A program made the translations under genes and the position numbers. Positions 44,179-55,119 of a stretch of 64,000 nucleotides of DNA are shown piece after piece. This DNA is from Cepaea nemoralis (Eukaryota > Mollusca > Gastropoda > Stylommatophora > Helicidae): the NCBI GenBank assembly GCA_014155875.1, contig JACEFZ010006280.1, positions 262,501-326,500 on the forward strand, read 5' to 3'. Under the pieces are notes generated by a model that saw only the letters and a list, made by a program, of their open reading frames with translations, did no database searches and was not told where the DNA came from. The first letter of the stretch is position 1. Each line of letters starts with the position of its first letter.

Positions 44179-44483
44179 AAAGTACCGTGGTAAACAACTG
44201 ACATTACTGTGCGAACATGTGTATATTTCAGCTTGAAGGATTTATCTAGTTATTTTACTTTGTTATGTGAATTCTGCAGTATATACCTGACGAGATGCAG
44301 CGAAATATGCCAGGCATAAATCGTGCAATCTATTGTTTGTGTCTTCGTTATTCAGATTGTAATAGAGACACAAAGGCACCCAGAAGGTCTCAATAAAACT
44401 ATAGCATCCCTAAAAGAAATGGGAGAACACTGGTGCTGTTCCCTCTGCTTGGAGAAGTCAAATTTTCAATGACGGGCGGTATT

Positions 44484-44491
44484 ATATAAAT
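44484..44491 (+). repeat. 8-bp target duplication ATATAAAT, left
   Basis: The identical octamer is at 47028-47035 on the other side of the hAT element. Confidence 0.92.
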
Positions 44492-44886
44492 CACATGTTT
44501 CAAACTCAAGGCCCGCGGGCAACATTCGGCCCGCCGTACAGTCATATCAGGCCCGAGAGGTCTCAACCGACGTACAAATATATTAGGCCCAAGAGAGAAT
44601 TTTAGGAAAAAATATTTTTTATGGTCACGGTATAAAGTGCAAATCAAATTCCCTAATTAGCAGCCTTCCGAATGATAGGCTACCTGGGGGAGTTCTCGCT
44701 TCGATCAGAATAAGCGAAAATAAAACTTGTGTAGTGAGTTAGTGTTCGTCGTTATAGTTACCTAGCAACATCCAGACGCTCGTTTTGGATTGGTGCATAA
44801 AAAGATGAAAGGAGTGTAATGCCCGGATAATACATCACCTTTTCCCGTTACGGCTAACTTGATATCAATCAGGTGTCTGTCTGTAC

Positions 44887-45282
44887 ATGCACAACCTTTT
44901 AGAATCAAAGCTATCCTTTCAAATGACCAAGAGAAAAGTTTATTCTCAAAACAGAGCCTTTCACAGCCGCTGGGAGGCTGAATATATGTTTACTGATATT
45001 GGCGGCAAACCTGTGTGTCTAATTTGTGGAGATAATGTGGCTGTGATCAAAGAATATAATCTGAGACGGCACTACAAGACTAAACACCAAGACAAATTAA
45101 ACAGCCTGAATGCAGAGCAGAAGCAACAGAATGTAGAAGAATTGCAAAGGCATCTGACTTCACAGCAGATGTTTTTCACCAAAGCAAAATCACTAACTGA
45201 TGCTGCAGTCAAAGCAAGTTTTATTATATCAGAGAAGATCGCAAAATCAGGCCGACCATTTACAGAAGAAGAGTTTCTGTAG
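44887..45282 (+). pseudogene. hAT transposase N-terminus, BED-type finger
   Basis: The 131-residue frame has TKRKVYSQNRAFHSRWEAEY, then CLICGDNVAVIKEYNLRRHYKTKH, the Cys2His2 pattern of a BED-type DNA-binding finger that binds transposon ends. EKIAKSGRPFTEEEFL then runs into a TAG stop in place of a residue just before CMVKMC. Confidence 0.88.
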
Positions 45283-45301
45283 CGCTGCATGGTGAAAATG
45301 T

Positions 45302-45547
45302 GTGACGTCTTGTGTTCAGAAAAAAGCAGATGTTGCAAAGGTAAGCCTCAGCATAATTACGGTTGTTGATCGGGTTTGTGAGCTGGCCACTGGTATGAAA
45401 ACACAGCTGATCGAAAAAGGCAAAGACTTTGTTGCATTCTCCCTTGCTTTCGATGAAAGTAATGACACGACTGACACTGCACAGCTCGCCATCTTCATCC
45501 GTGGAGTAGATTCCAGTTTGAATGTTACAGAAGAAATATTGACATGA
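45302..45547 (+). pseudogene. hAT transposase, catalytic start
   Basis: VSLSIITVVDRVCELATGMKTQL and [29 protein letters not shown], matching the first catalytic Asp region (DES) of this hAT group. After a TGA at 45547 the reading continues as [14 protein letters not shown] and [17 protein letters not shown] (second Asp region), then degrades. Confidence 0.82.
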
Positions 45548-45876
45548 AATCCATGCATGGGACAACGACAGGAAAAGACAGTTTTGACAACGTATGTCAA
45601 AGCTTAACCAACATGAACCTGCCTTGGGACAAACTCGTTGGACTGACAACAGATGGAGCACTGGCGATGTGTGGCGTAAAAACGTGAACTAGGCGGAAGG
45701 ATGCGGTTAAAGATGCAGGAGAACTGTACTGGTGAATTAATAGCATATCACTGAATGATACACCAAAGATCGCTGTGTGGTAAAGTCCTCAACATGGAAG
45801 ATGTAATGAGCATTGTAACACAAACCGTCAACTTTATCAGAGCCAAAGGTTTAAATCACCGACAATTTCAGTTTTG

Positions 45877-46017
<141 letters not shown>

Positions 46018-46244
46018 TAGAGTCGGCAAGTAAGTGATATGCTTATCATACAGAGGTGCGGTGGCTAAGTCGGGGAAATGCTCTCAGTAGATTTTTCCAG
46101 CTTATCGAGGAAACCTGTCAATTCATGGACAGTAAAGGTAAAGATTCCACAGTTTTTCGGGATAAAACGTGGAAATGTGAGTTGACGTTTCTGTCTGATA
46201 TAACCTTTCATTTCAAAGACTTGAACCTGCAGCTCCAGGGAGGG

Positions 46245-46849
46245 ATCACATTATCACTGATATCCATAATGCAGTGAAAGCATTTCAAGTGAATTTGCGC
46301 TTATGGGAGATACAAATGCACCAATGGAACGTGTCTTACTTTTCTTGTTGCCAGGCAATGTTAAACCAATTCAACGCTATGATGTTTACCAATGCACACT
46401 TTGCTGAAAAACTTAGCTTACTTCTCGCCGAGTTCGCACGGCTCTTTAGTGACTTTGAAACACAGAAAAGTAATTTCGAGCTGTTTCGTAATCCATTTGC
46501 CATAGATGTGGAAACTGCACCTGTAAATTTGTAGATGGAGTTAATAGAGCTGCAGTGTAATGGGACACTAAAGGCAAAGTACGACACTGTGGGGCCTGCA
46601 CAGTTCACTCGTTTCATTCCTGAAGAGATGTCCCGGCTTCGTCTACATGCGGATCGAACCTTGAGCATGTTTGGTAGCACATATCTGTGTGTGATGAAGA
46701 TAAACAAAACATCACACAGGATTCGTCTCACTAATGAACACTTGCAGTCCATCTTGAGAATCTCAATGACACGAAACATTACTCCCAATATAAACGAACT
46801 TGTAGCCAAGAAAAGGTGCCAAAAATCGTGCTCTGGCAAACTGACATAA
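46245..46849 (+). pseudogene. hAT transposase C-terminus
   Basis: Starting near ITDIHNAVKAFQVNLRLWEIQM it runs through FARLFSDFETQKSNFELFRNPFA, a TAG at 46532-46534, MELIELQCNGTLKAKY and FMFGSTYLCV/KINKTSHRIRLTNEHLQSILRI. The last part is the hAT dimerisation region. The stretch around CVMK lacks a few residues expected there. It ends NINELVAKKRC, then frameshifts. Confidence 0.85.
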
Positions 46850-47258
46850 GAGTGAAAATGTGTATACCAATGATGTTTTATTATTAAACATTTTTTTCTG
46901 TTATAATTTATATTAATGTTTAAAAATGGTTTAATTTTCGGCTTATTGAATGTTTATCCTGTCCGGCCCGCAACCTTACGTGTGATTTGAATTTTGGCCC
47001 GCTGAGCGATTGAGTTTGACACCCCTGATATAAATAGTTTAAAATTTAGGAAAGTACACTAACGCGTGTCTTGCACGAAACAGTTTAGAATCGAGTACGC
47101 TTGACGGAGGCGTCCCATCCACACATAGGAAAAACAAATACAGATGGGGCCTCTCGTTTCAACTAAATTTTTATCAACGGAACAACTAAAACAAAGTAAA
47201 TCAATTACACAACAAACAGAGCAAAAGAAAACTTAACTTGACACTCTATGGGTAGTAT

Positions 47259-47490
47259 TGGAGGTCAACATGACCGACTGGGTTAAAGCGCACGCTGTTA
47301 AACATCCGGTGTGCTGATGGCGATGGACCAGGTTCATCCCTACACCAGCCAGTTAGATTAAATTAGTGACTTCTCCTCCAAGTCGGAGTGGGTTTGTGAT
47401 GGCGAGGGACACTGTTAACAGGAAAAGCTAGCCCACACGCAAAATATCAGTCAAGGGTGGAACTACGCCAGAGGTCAGAACTAGTGAATG
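47259..47490 (+). mobile_element. SINE-3 (tRNA-like head)
   Basis: gaggtcaacatgaccgactgg (A-box-like), acatccggtgtgctgatggcg, ccaggttcatccc (B-box-like), then cctccaagtcggagtggg and aggaaaagctagcccacac. A reverse copy is at 47910-48183. Confidence 0.65.
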
Positions 47491-47552
47491 AAAAAAAGGA
47501 TAGAATAAGACTATCCATTGAAGGCTGAGATAAGTATTCCTTTACTCTATAC

Positions 47553-47553
<1 letters not shown>

Positions 47554-47611
<58 letters not shown>
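47554..47611 (+). repeat. (TTA)n microsatellite
   Basis: About 19 units. Confidence 0.95.
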
Positions 47612-47612
<1 letters not shown>

Positions 47613-47779
47613 GGTTAGCTGTGTCATGTGTATAAGTATGTGTTCAGTGCTGTATGGTGGTGATATTCTTGTACCTGACTCCGCGCTAGTGATAGTGTTT
47701 ATTTATTTCTTTATTTTTAAAACCAACCTGAACATTTACGCGGTGTTTGCTACAGATCTATGTAAGCTCTATCCCTTTC

Positions 47780-47782
<3 letters not shown>

Positions 47783-47812
<30 letters not shown>

Positions 47813-47828
47813 TCTCTATTTATATATA

Positions 47829-47891
<63 letters not shown>
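47783..47891 (+). repeat. (TGTC)n and (TA)n microsatellites
   Basis: About seven TGTC units followed, after a short gap, by about 36 TA units. Confidence 0.95.
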
Positions 47892-47894
<3 letters not shown>

Positions 47895-47909
47895 TTGTGG
47901 TCGCGTTTT

Positions 47910-48183
47910 TAGAACTCAAGCGTAGTCCATACACACTACTTATAGTAGTACACTGGACTGAATTTTGTGTGTGGATTAGCTTTTCCTACTACCAGTATCC
48001 GTCGAATTCAGGAGAAGCCACTCCGACTTCAGGCGTACTTGTAATTTACGTCTCCGAGTCAAGGACGAGAAGTCAACATTTTAGTCCAGCTGTCCGGTGT
48101 AGCGGTTGAACTCCTAACCTCGGCATCAGCACACCGGATGTTTAAGATCGCGCGTTCTTGTCCATTCGGCCATGCCGACCTCA
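47910..48183 (-). mobile_element. SINE-3, inverted copy
   Basis: The minus strand reads gaggtcggcatggccgaatgg (A box close to class II tRNAs), aacatccggtgtgctgatgccg, ggagttcaaccgc (B-box-like), gaagtcggagtggc, aggaaaagctaatccacac and actacgc. It is more tRNA-like in the head than the plus copy. It forms an inverted pair with 47259-47490 around about 420 bases of microsatellite. Confidence 0.65.
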
Positions 48184-48198
48184 TATATATAGAGAGAG

Positions 48199-48400
48199 AT
48201 GTCAGAGTGGCCGAGAGGTTTATCCACTTCGAGCTTTAACACCTGTGTGCCGATGTTGAGGTAGCGGGTTCGTTCCACAACCAGTCAGACAGACCTATAC
48301 GAAGACTTCTCGTTCAGAAAGCAGTAGCGAACTCCTGAACGTACAATTGCCTAGAAAATAAACCTGGGCTTGACAGCAATGTCCTGCATAGGACATACAA
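48199..48400 (+). mobile_element. SINE-2: class II tRNA-like head on the SINE-1 body
   Basis: gtcagagtggccgagaggttt and gcgggttcgttcc resemble the 5' end and B box of Ser/Leu tRNAs. The following ttcagaaagcagtagcgaactcctgaacgtacaattgcctag ... gcttgacagcaatgtcctg is the SINE-1 body. No poly-A is seen. It is not a functional tRNA because the acceptor stem does not close. Confidence 0.7.
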
Positions 48401-48413
48401 TATTTACTATACA

Positions 48414-48612
48414 TGTATACACACACACATGCATACACACAAATACATACACACATACATACACACACATACATACACACAAATACATGCACACAAATAC
48501 ATACACACAAATACATACACACAAATACATACACACAAATACATACACACAAATACACACACATACACACAAATACACACACACATACATACACACACAT
48601 ACACACACACAA
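48414..48612 (+). repeat. 14-bp minisatellite (AAATACATACACAC)n
   Basis: Clean units at about 48478-48565 flanked by degenerate ACAC/ACAT repeats. Long frames on both strands here are by-products. Confidence 0.92.
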
Positions 48613-48619
48613 CACCAGT

Positions 48620-49145
48620 GTTTCATAGTTTAATGAAGTCATTGTGTTAACATACAGGCAGTGTCCTATTGATCAATTGGATGTCACACAATCAACTGGT
48701 CATGCGTTTAAATGTTCCCATATTGTTCATTTTCTATTTATTTATGTGCTGGAAATCGGAATCTCAATGTTATGTTCCTCAACATAACATTGTATTTGGC
48801 TATTTCTTTTATCTGCACGCAATTATCGCCCCATCCCAACCCCTCCTCCAGCAGATAGGCGCAGACACAGCCGCTTTATTTGCGATATTTATTACTGTGG
48901 TGCCTATTTAACGCATTACAGGATGGAGCAACACAAGGCCAGGACACAGTCGGGCATAAACGGACATCCCTCACATAGAGCTGTCGTAAGATTTCCCATA
49001 ACATTACTTCAGTAGAGTTCATATTGATTCTAGCAGCTTCCAAATTGAACTCCAGTGAACTGAACTCTGTTACACAGAGCAAGTTATTTGCGCTGTATAC
49101 GTCTCCCTGTTTACAACCAAAATGTAAAATAAGAAAAGCTCTCCG
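48620..49145. other. non-coding stretch
   Basis: No motif-bearing frame. Possibly unique DNA. Confidence 0.4.
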
Positions 49146-49149
49146 ACCT

Positions 49150-49305
49150 AAATAAATTCACACATTGTTTGACGCTCGTAGAAGCTGAAGCGGGAAGTAG
49201 ATAATTTTATTAGAGAACACAATAGAAAACATAAAGAGTTACAGTTATATTTTCCACACTGGCAATCGAACATGTTACCTCCACATGACTACAGCACCCC
49301 GCTGC
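49150..49305 (-). mobile_element. SINE-4
   Basis: The minus strand has ggcagcggggtgctgtagtcatgtgg, aacatgttcgattgcc (B-box-like), taactctttatgttttc and, at its end, cttcagcttctacgagcgtcaaacaatgtgtgaatttattt, shared with the next copies. Confidence 0.65.
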
Positions 49306-49359
49306 CGGAACAATTGTACTTTGACGAATAACCAACTAGACACCTTCTGTCTTGCCTCG

Positions 49360-49680
49360 GAGTACACTTCTTCCTAAAGCAAGACCCTGTCGTAATTAGG
49401 AGGTCCCTCTTCCGGTGTGGTAGCTATAACTTTCACATGTTATGTTATCGTCCCTCTTCCGGTGTGGTAGCTATAACTTTCACATGTTATGTTATCTAAC
49501 GCGTCCTCTATTATCTAATTCCTTTTTCTGCTTCTATGAGCGCCAAACAATCTACTTCTTCTTCAGCGTTCCGAGCCATTGAGGTTCTTTGCTGCAGATA
49601 CAATCCGTCTCCATTCGTCTCTCTGGTGGAACTTCTTTTGCCAGTCATTGCGCCAAACAATGTGTGAATTTATTTAAAGT
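49360..49680 (+). mobile_element. SINE-4 with 47-bp internal duplication and a LINE-F insertion
   Basis: accctgtcgtaattaggagg, then gtccctcttccggtgtggtagc...ttatgttatc twice in tandem (49404-49450 and 49451-49497), then cgcgtcctctattatctaattcc ... atgagcgccaaacaat. A 98-bp LINE-F piece lies inside, and the SINE resumes as gtgtgaatttatttaaag. Confidence 0.7.
49552..49649 (-). mobile_element. LINE-F 3' scrap with 12-bp target duplication
   Basis: It matches 16246-16340 (cttcttcagc.ttccgaKccattgaggttctttgctgcagataca). It is flanked by gcgccaaacaat at 49540-49551 and 49650-49661, inside SINE-4. It is therefore a very short, 5'-truncated LINE-F insertion, or a SINE using the LINE-F 3' end. Confidence 0.88.
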
Positions 49681-49689
49681 TGCACAGCT

Positions 49690-49845
49690 TTTCTATAGCG
49701 AGGCCCTGTCGTTATTTTGAGGTTCGTCTTCGGTGTGGTAGCTATAGCTTTCACTTTTTATGTTATGCAGCGCGACCTCTAATATCTAATTCCTTCTTCT
49801 GCGTCTATGAGCGCCGATCAATAAGTGTAAATTTATTTATGAGCG
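49690..49845 (+). mobile_element. SINE-4
   Basis: gcgaggccctgtcgttattttgagg, tcggtgtggtagctatagctttc, gcgcgacctctaatatctaattcc, atgagcgcc and taaatttattta. The B box is decayed. Confidence 0.65.
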
Positions 49846-50275
49846 GTCTTAGTTGCCTCAGTAGTTCCCCAATTGACATTTCAGTGTATCCAACCTTAAG
49901 TTGTTTCTCTGCGTGGGTTTTATATGAAACAATAAATTCTTAACAATAAACATTTCTGACACTGCAAGCAATTGTAGTATAGTTTATTATACAATTAATT
50001 CATTGTCCTGAAAGACGGTAAAAAAAAACATTTAGAGGTGGCACGTGTGGGATAGGAACAAAGTAAAGTGGGTAAAACACTTCGGTACTACTGTATCGAT
50101 CAAAAGCATGAATAATAACTACAAGAATTACTAATAAACTGCAAACATCCATTAGTGCCCGCTTAGAATAGTGGACTGAAGTGATATAACATAATCAACA
50201 ATGTAGAACAAATGGAGAGTACAAAACAAATTTCAGTGAATAGGCAGATGAGGACAAGACGTAGGCCCTGAATAG
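49846..50275. other. non-coding stretch
   Basis: Nothing recognised. Confidence 0.4.
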
Positions 50276-50280
50276 AACTC

Positions 50281-50648
50281 ACGATGACCAATAAAATGAT
50301 GTCAATTGAAACGAGAAAAAGAGTGTTGAGGGGATACATAGAGCCTGTTCTTTTGTATGGATGTGAAACTTGGACAATGGGCAGTCAAGCTGAAAAACAT
50401 CTGATGGCTGCAGAAATGTGGTTTCTGAGGAAAATGCAATGAATGCCATGGACAGACAGAAAAACCAATGACCAAGTACTACAGGAGACAAATGAAAATC
50501 GTAAACTGATTAGAGAAATTAGACGTAGACAGTCAAAAGTTTTTGGACATGTTATGAGAAGAAATGGAATGGAGGACTTAGTGACAACTGGCAAGATCGA
50601 AGGAAACAGACCAAGAGGAAGACCGAGAGGAAAATATCTGGATGGCTT
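50281..50648 (+). mobile_element. LINE-E fragment cut by a (TA)n run
   Basis: Reads TNKMMSIETRKRVLRGYIEP, LLYGCETWTMGSQAEKHL, MPWTDRKTNDQVLQETNENRK, VFGHVMRRNGMEDLVTTGK, RPRGRPRGKYLDGF, then breaks into tatatatata at 50648. A TGA follows RKMQ near 50440. The 3' tail is missing. Confidence 0.85.
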
Positions 50649-50659
50649 TATATATATAT

Positions 50660-51420
50660 ATATATGCACAAATACGCTACACACATACATTCACATATTT
50701 GGAATACATAATAACTGGTGAACAATGCCAAGCTCAAAGACCCATAGTTGTCCTCACACAACTAAGCCCGTCATAATTTAAAATCAATGGAAATTCTCCG
50801 CTGAGTGAGCACAAACAATGTGTAGGCAACGAGCCTGCTACAGGGACAACTAACATATACCACCCATATGTCTGACTACAGGGCGAGACTTAGCACATAT
50901 TGATTTGTCAGAAGTGTGGTTCCCTCGGATGTGCCAGCAAATAAATAACCAGGGAAGCTGGTTAAATTAACTGGAAGACATAACTGCCCTGGAGATAATT
51001 GCAGAAGGGAAAACTGAAAATTACATTGACTAATGCACAGTGCAATATATCAAAAACTAGATAGAACTAGCTATGACAGATTATAGAATTGATCTTTACC
51101 CTATATGTTTCCAATGGTTATCGAGTGTCGAAGTACGCTTGTTCCATCAAAGATAAGTTGTAGTCATGTTCCTGTATGACTAGATCTTTACATGTTTATG
51201 TTTTCAAGTTTGTCATCTAATCTACTTGTTTCCTTTTTTCCTATCATCGAATTCTCCTACCGTACCGTAAGAGAAATTTAGTTAAACAAATGTGCTTTTA
51301 GACGCGTAATGAGGACGGCCGTGGGGTGAATATTTGCATAACATTGCGCCAGTCTCTTGTATCTTTTCCTTCACACTTCTGAGAAACATTCATAAATATC
51401 CAGGGGTGTCTAGTAGGTCA
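50660..51420. other. non-coding stretch
   Basis: No gene is seen. A faint SINE-4-like patch (tcgaagtac, tctttacatgtttatgtt, tctaatctacttg) lies at about 51128-51240. Confidence 0.4.
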
Positions 51421-51424
51421 AGTG

Positions 51425-51590
51425 TTGAAGTACACTTATTTCTGCAGCGAGGCGGTGTCGTCATTTGGAGGTGACAGGTTCGAATCCCGGTCGGTAACTA
51501 TAGCTTTAAATGTTTATGTGGTCTGTGCTTCCTCTAGTCTCTATTTCTTTCTTCTACTTATATGAGAGCCAAACAGTACATGCGTGTGAG
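51425..51590 (+). mobile_element. SINE-4 with intact B box
   Basis: gcagcgaggcggtgtcgtcatttggaggtgaca, then a clean ggttcgaatccc B box, then taactatagctttaaatgtttatg and cttcctctagtctctatttctttcttctact, ending gagagccaaacag. This copy shows best that the family is tRNA-derived. Confidence 0.72.
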
Positions 51591-51649
51591 AAATATTCAG
51601 CACCAAATTTGGAGGATGAGTCCATTCTTGATCTGTACTCATCTGTACT

Positions 51650-52105
51650 CATCGTCTACATCGTGCTACATAGAACCTGTACTTTTGTGTAGATGTGAAG
51701 CGTGGACAATGAGCAGACAAGCTAAAACATCTGATGACTGTGGAAATGTGGTTTCTGAGGAAAATGCAAAGAATACCATGGACAGACAGAAAAACCAATG
51801 AACAAGTCCATCAAGAAACAAATGAAGATCGTAAACTGATTAGAAACATTAGACGTAAACAGTCAAAATAGTTTGGACATGTTATGAGAAGAAATGACTT
51901 GGAGAACTTGGTGGTAACTGGCAAGATCGAAGGGAAGAGACCAAGAGGAAGACTGAGAAGTAAATACCTGGATGACTTGGCCATTTGGTATGGTCAAGAC
52001 AAGAACACGGAGCTGATCCACGACTCTGGTGATTGAGTGAGATGGCAAAACATGACCGCCCATGACATGGCAAGGCACATCGACATGGTACATGATGGAT
52101 GGACG
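51650..52105 (+). mobile_element. LINE-E fragment
   Basis: acctgtacttttgtgtagatgtgaagcgtgg, RKMQRIPWTDRKTNEQVHQETNED, MRRNDLENLVVTGKIEGKRPRGRLRSKYLDDLA, GDRVRW with a stop, and an end acatga followed by tggatgg. Several frame breaks. It begins just after SINE-4. Confidence 0.82.
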
Positions 52106-52219
52106 GGTAGACTCATCGTCACCATGAACAGTATGTGGCACACCAACAAGCATGGATGATTATGGTTCGTCAGCCAATACAATACCCTGAGTCTCGGAGC
52201 ACATCTGTGCTGCTTATTT

Positions 52220-52580
52220 GTAAGCAATTCATATTGCGGTATTTGGCTATGTGGACTGCCAAAGTAACTAACAATGATTGTCTGGAAGAGACTAATGATT
52301 CTAGAACATCATACAGAACTATAAGATAAAGACAAGACAGCGTTCTTTTGTCATATAATGAGAAGAGAATCGTTAAAAGTATTGTGGCAACTGGAATGAG
52401 CGATGGCAGACGAGGCAGAGATAGAAATTATGTTGGATGGCCTGAGACTGCGACACAGAGGAATATCAACTACAGAGTTAATCGGAACACCTGGAACCTA
52501 AATCTGCAGAGAGATGTGAACGTATGCACCATATTGCATGGCCCATACTGACTATAATGATGATAATTATGAGGAAAATG
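52220..52580 (+). mobile_element. diverged LINE-E relative, C-terminal part
   Basis: Same order as LINE-E (agaagagaatcgttaaaagtattgtggcaactgg, GMSDGRRGRDR, then an Asn-rich end) but with different residues. It ends catggcccatactga followed by taatgatgataattatgagg. It may be an older sister family. Confidence 0.5.
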
Positions 52581-52589
52581 ACGATGATG

Positions 52590-52955
52590 ATATTCTGTTA
52601 AACCATTCTGGTACTCAGGACTGCATTTCTTCCCCGCTTGCCAATACATTGGTCTCTTGTCACTAAGTGTAAAAGCTTGTTTCTACTTATACAAGTTTCT
52701 AGATCTCAAAGTTGTATAATTATCTTAACTTTTTCATCATCTTTTTCACTAAAGCTGAGACATTTTCTTTTCTCTGTTATTTGTATTTTGCGCATTTTCT
52801 TCAAACAATACGAGGTTGTTCGTTTTGAGTGTTTATACTGTGACTACTGACTGTGCCCAATGAAAGTGCCTTTACAGATGGCTAGTAGTATACTGAGCAT
52901 TTAATCACTTGCGGGCGTAAAGATTGTATCAGTTTTAATGCACTTCTGTACTCCC
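52590..52955. other. non-coding stretch
   Basis: AT-rich, nothing recognised. Confidence 0.4.
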
Positions 52956-52962
52956 TCGCTCT

Positions 52963-52965
52963 CTC

Positions 52966-53038
<73 letters not shown>

Positions 53039-53052
53039 CTCTCTCTCTCTCG
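52963..53052 (+). repeat. (CT)n microsatellite
   Basis: About 45 units with CG interruptions at 52978 and 53036. CT-rich low-complexity sequence continues to about 53190. Confidence 0.95.
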
Positions 53053-53284
53053 TAAATAAAGTTGTTTTATTCATTAGTTTCATCTCTCATTCTCCCTCTA
53101 TATATGTCTCCCACACCCACCCTCACCCCTCTCTCTCTCTTTCTTTCTCTCTTTCTGCTTTCTTCTCTCTCTCTCTCTCCCTACTTGTATATAATTTCTG
53201 TGATCTATATCTTAGCCCACGTCTCCCATCTCTCAATCCTCTAATTCCTTTTAATAAATAATGTTTTTTTCATGTGAATGTACC

Positions 53285-53465
53285 ATGCGTAATATGCATT
53301 GTTTATGCTTACAAAATCCATTTTACAATGTTTTTTCCCCTATGTAAATGTAACATGCACATTTGATGAATGAAAGACGAGTGATTGAAAGGGCCGAATG
53401 GAAGACGGGCCTGCGTACCCAATTTGTTACCCTTTTAAAATAAAGTTCGTTCGTTCGATCGTTCG

Positions 53466-53525
<60 letters not shown>

Positions 53526-53545
53526 TCTCTCTCTCATCTGTTCTC
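53285..53545 (+). mobile_element. retroposon 3' end with (TTCG)n, then (CT)n
   Basis: tgcattgtttatgcttac ... tgtaaatgtaacatgcac ... ggaagacgggcctgcgtacccaatt ... aaataaag(ttcg)n at 53446-53467, followed by (CT)n to about 53536. Partner copies are at 38205 and 54858. Confidence 0.65.
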
Positions 53546-53671
53546 TCTCCCTCAACTCTCGTACCTCTTTCTTGTTCTCTCTCAGTGTGTGTCTCTGCGT
53601 CTGTCTCTGATATTTTTTTTCCTCCCTAATTTTCAATTTTATCTATATTATATATATTATCTTTCTTTCTA

Positions 53672-53790
53672 GAAGCACTTGGAATCAGCGACTGGCAAAA
53701 GAAGGTCAACCGGAGAGACGAATGGAGACGGCTTGTATCTGCAGAAAAGAACCTCAATGGCTCGGAATGCTGAAGAAGTTGAATAAGATA
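53672..53790 (+). mobile_element. LINE-F 3' scrap
   Basis: The nucleotides agcacttggaatcagcgactgg, gagacgaatggagacggcttgt and aacctcaatggctcggaatgctgaagaag match the reverse complement of 16246-16350. It is followed by microsatellite. Confidence 0.8.
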
Positions 53791-53869
53791 TATGTTATCT
53801 ATTTTATGTATCTCTTCTCACGAATATCTCTGTTATTCCCCTTCCCCCATTCTATCTCATCTTACTTAT

Positions 53870-53872
<3 letters not shown>

Positions 53873-53926
<54 letters not shown>
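53873..53926 (+). repeat. (CT)n microsatellite
   Basis: About 27 units directly preceding the G-rich satellite. Confidence 0.95.
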
Positions 53927-53930
<4 letters not shown>

Positions 53931-54852
53931 TGGGTGGGGTATATGTTTGTGGGGCTGGGGGGAACTATTGTTGGGTGGAAGATGGGTGTGTGGGTGGTGA
54001 GAGTGTTTGTAGGTGGGGGATGTGTGGATGTGGGGGAAATGTGTGTGTGTGGGTGTGGAATGTGTGGGTGGGGATGTGTATGTGGTGGGGGATGTGTATA
54101 TGGGTAGGGTGTGTGGGAGGAGAGATGTGTGTGGGTGAGGGATGTATGGGTAAGGGATGTGTATATGGGTGTGAGGGAGGTGTGTTTGGCTGGGTGGTTG
54201 GGGTGTGTGAGTGTAGGTGGGGAATGTATGTGTTGATGGGTGGGTGGGGGAAGTGTGGGTGTGAGTGGTTAAGGGATGAGTACGTGTGTGGGGATGTGCG
54301 TGGGGATGTGTGTATGGGTAAGGGATTGTGTGTGGGTGGGGAGATGTGTGTGGGTGGGGGTGTGTAGGTGGGGGATGTGTGGTTGGGGGATGGGTGATTG
54401 GGGGTGTGTAGGTGGATGGGTGGAGGATGTGTGGGTGGGTGAATGTGTGTGGGTTGGGGGATGTGTGTGGGATATGATTGGATGGGGAGATGTGTTTGCG
54501 TGGGGTTGTGTGTGTTGGTGGGTGCGCGATGTTTGTGTGAATGGGGGGGGGGGGGGGTTGTGTGGGTGGGAGAAGTGTGAGTGGAGGATGTGTGTAGGTG
54601 GGTGGGTGAAGGGTGTGTGGGTAGGTGAGTGTGTTTGTGGGTTGGGGAATGGGTGGGGATGTGTGTGTGTGTGTGGTTGGGGAGATGTGTGTAGGTGAGA
54701 GATGTGTGGGTGGGGAATTGGTGGGTGTGTGGGGGAATATATGTGTGCCTAGGGGTGTGTGTTTTTTGGGGGCTGTGTGTGGGTGGGTGGGGATGTGTGT
54801 TTATTGGATGTGTAATAGGTTGGGGATGTGTGAATGGGCGGAGGATGTGTCT
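53927..54852 (+). repeat. G/T-rich minisatellite, about 900 bp
   Basis: Degenerate units built from gtgtgggtggggatgt. Nearly all G is on the plus strand, with hundreds of GGG/GGGG runs. The long frames on both strands (191, 140 and 309 residues, Gly/Val/Cys- or Thr/Pro/His-rich) are translations of the repeat, not genes. Confidence 0.92.
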
Positions 54853-54857
54853 CATAA

Positions 54858-55110
54858 CATGATCATATGCATTGTTTATTTTTACAACATTCATTTGACA
54901 ATGTTTTTCCTATGTGAATGTATCATGCACTATTGATGAACGAAGGATGAGTCTTTGGAAGAACCGAATGTAAGACGGGCCTGCATGTCCAATTGTAACA
55001 CTTCGAATATAAAGATCATTCACTCAATCAGTCTCTCTCTCTCGCTCTCTCTCTCTCTCTATCTCTCTCTCTGTCTCTCTCTCTCTTTCTCTCTCTCTCT
55101 CTGCTTCATT
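54858..55110 (+). mobile_element. retroposon 3' end, then (CT)n
   Basis: atatgcattgtttatttttac ... tgtgaatgtatcatgcac ... gtaagacgggcctgcatgtccaatt ... aatataaagatcattcactcaatcag, then (CT)n at 55033-55110. Same family as 53285-53545 with a different tail. Confidence 0.62.
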
Positions 55111-55119
55111 TTTCATATA

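Noticed and set aside
48199..48290. tRNA-Ser/Leu gene
   Set aside because: The A- and B-box order is right, but the acceptor stem does not close and the SINE body follows directly, so this is a SINE head.
48295..48650. Several overlapping frames rich in Cys/Val or Thr/His
   Set aside because: By-products of the ACAC/ACAT minisatellite.
51425..51500. tRNA gene near the clean ggttcgaatccc
   Set aside because: No cloverleaf could be drawn and the sequence continues as the repeated SINE-4.
53792..54894. Long open frames on both strands (Gly/Val/Cys-rich plus, Thr/Pro/His-rich minus, up to 309 residues)
   Set aside because: They are translations of the G-rich minisatellite. Length comes from the repeat lacking stops, and both strands are open at once.
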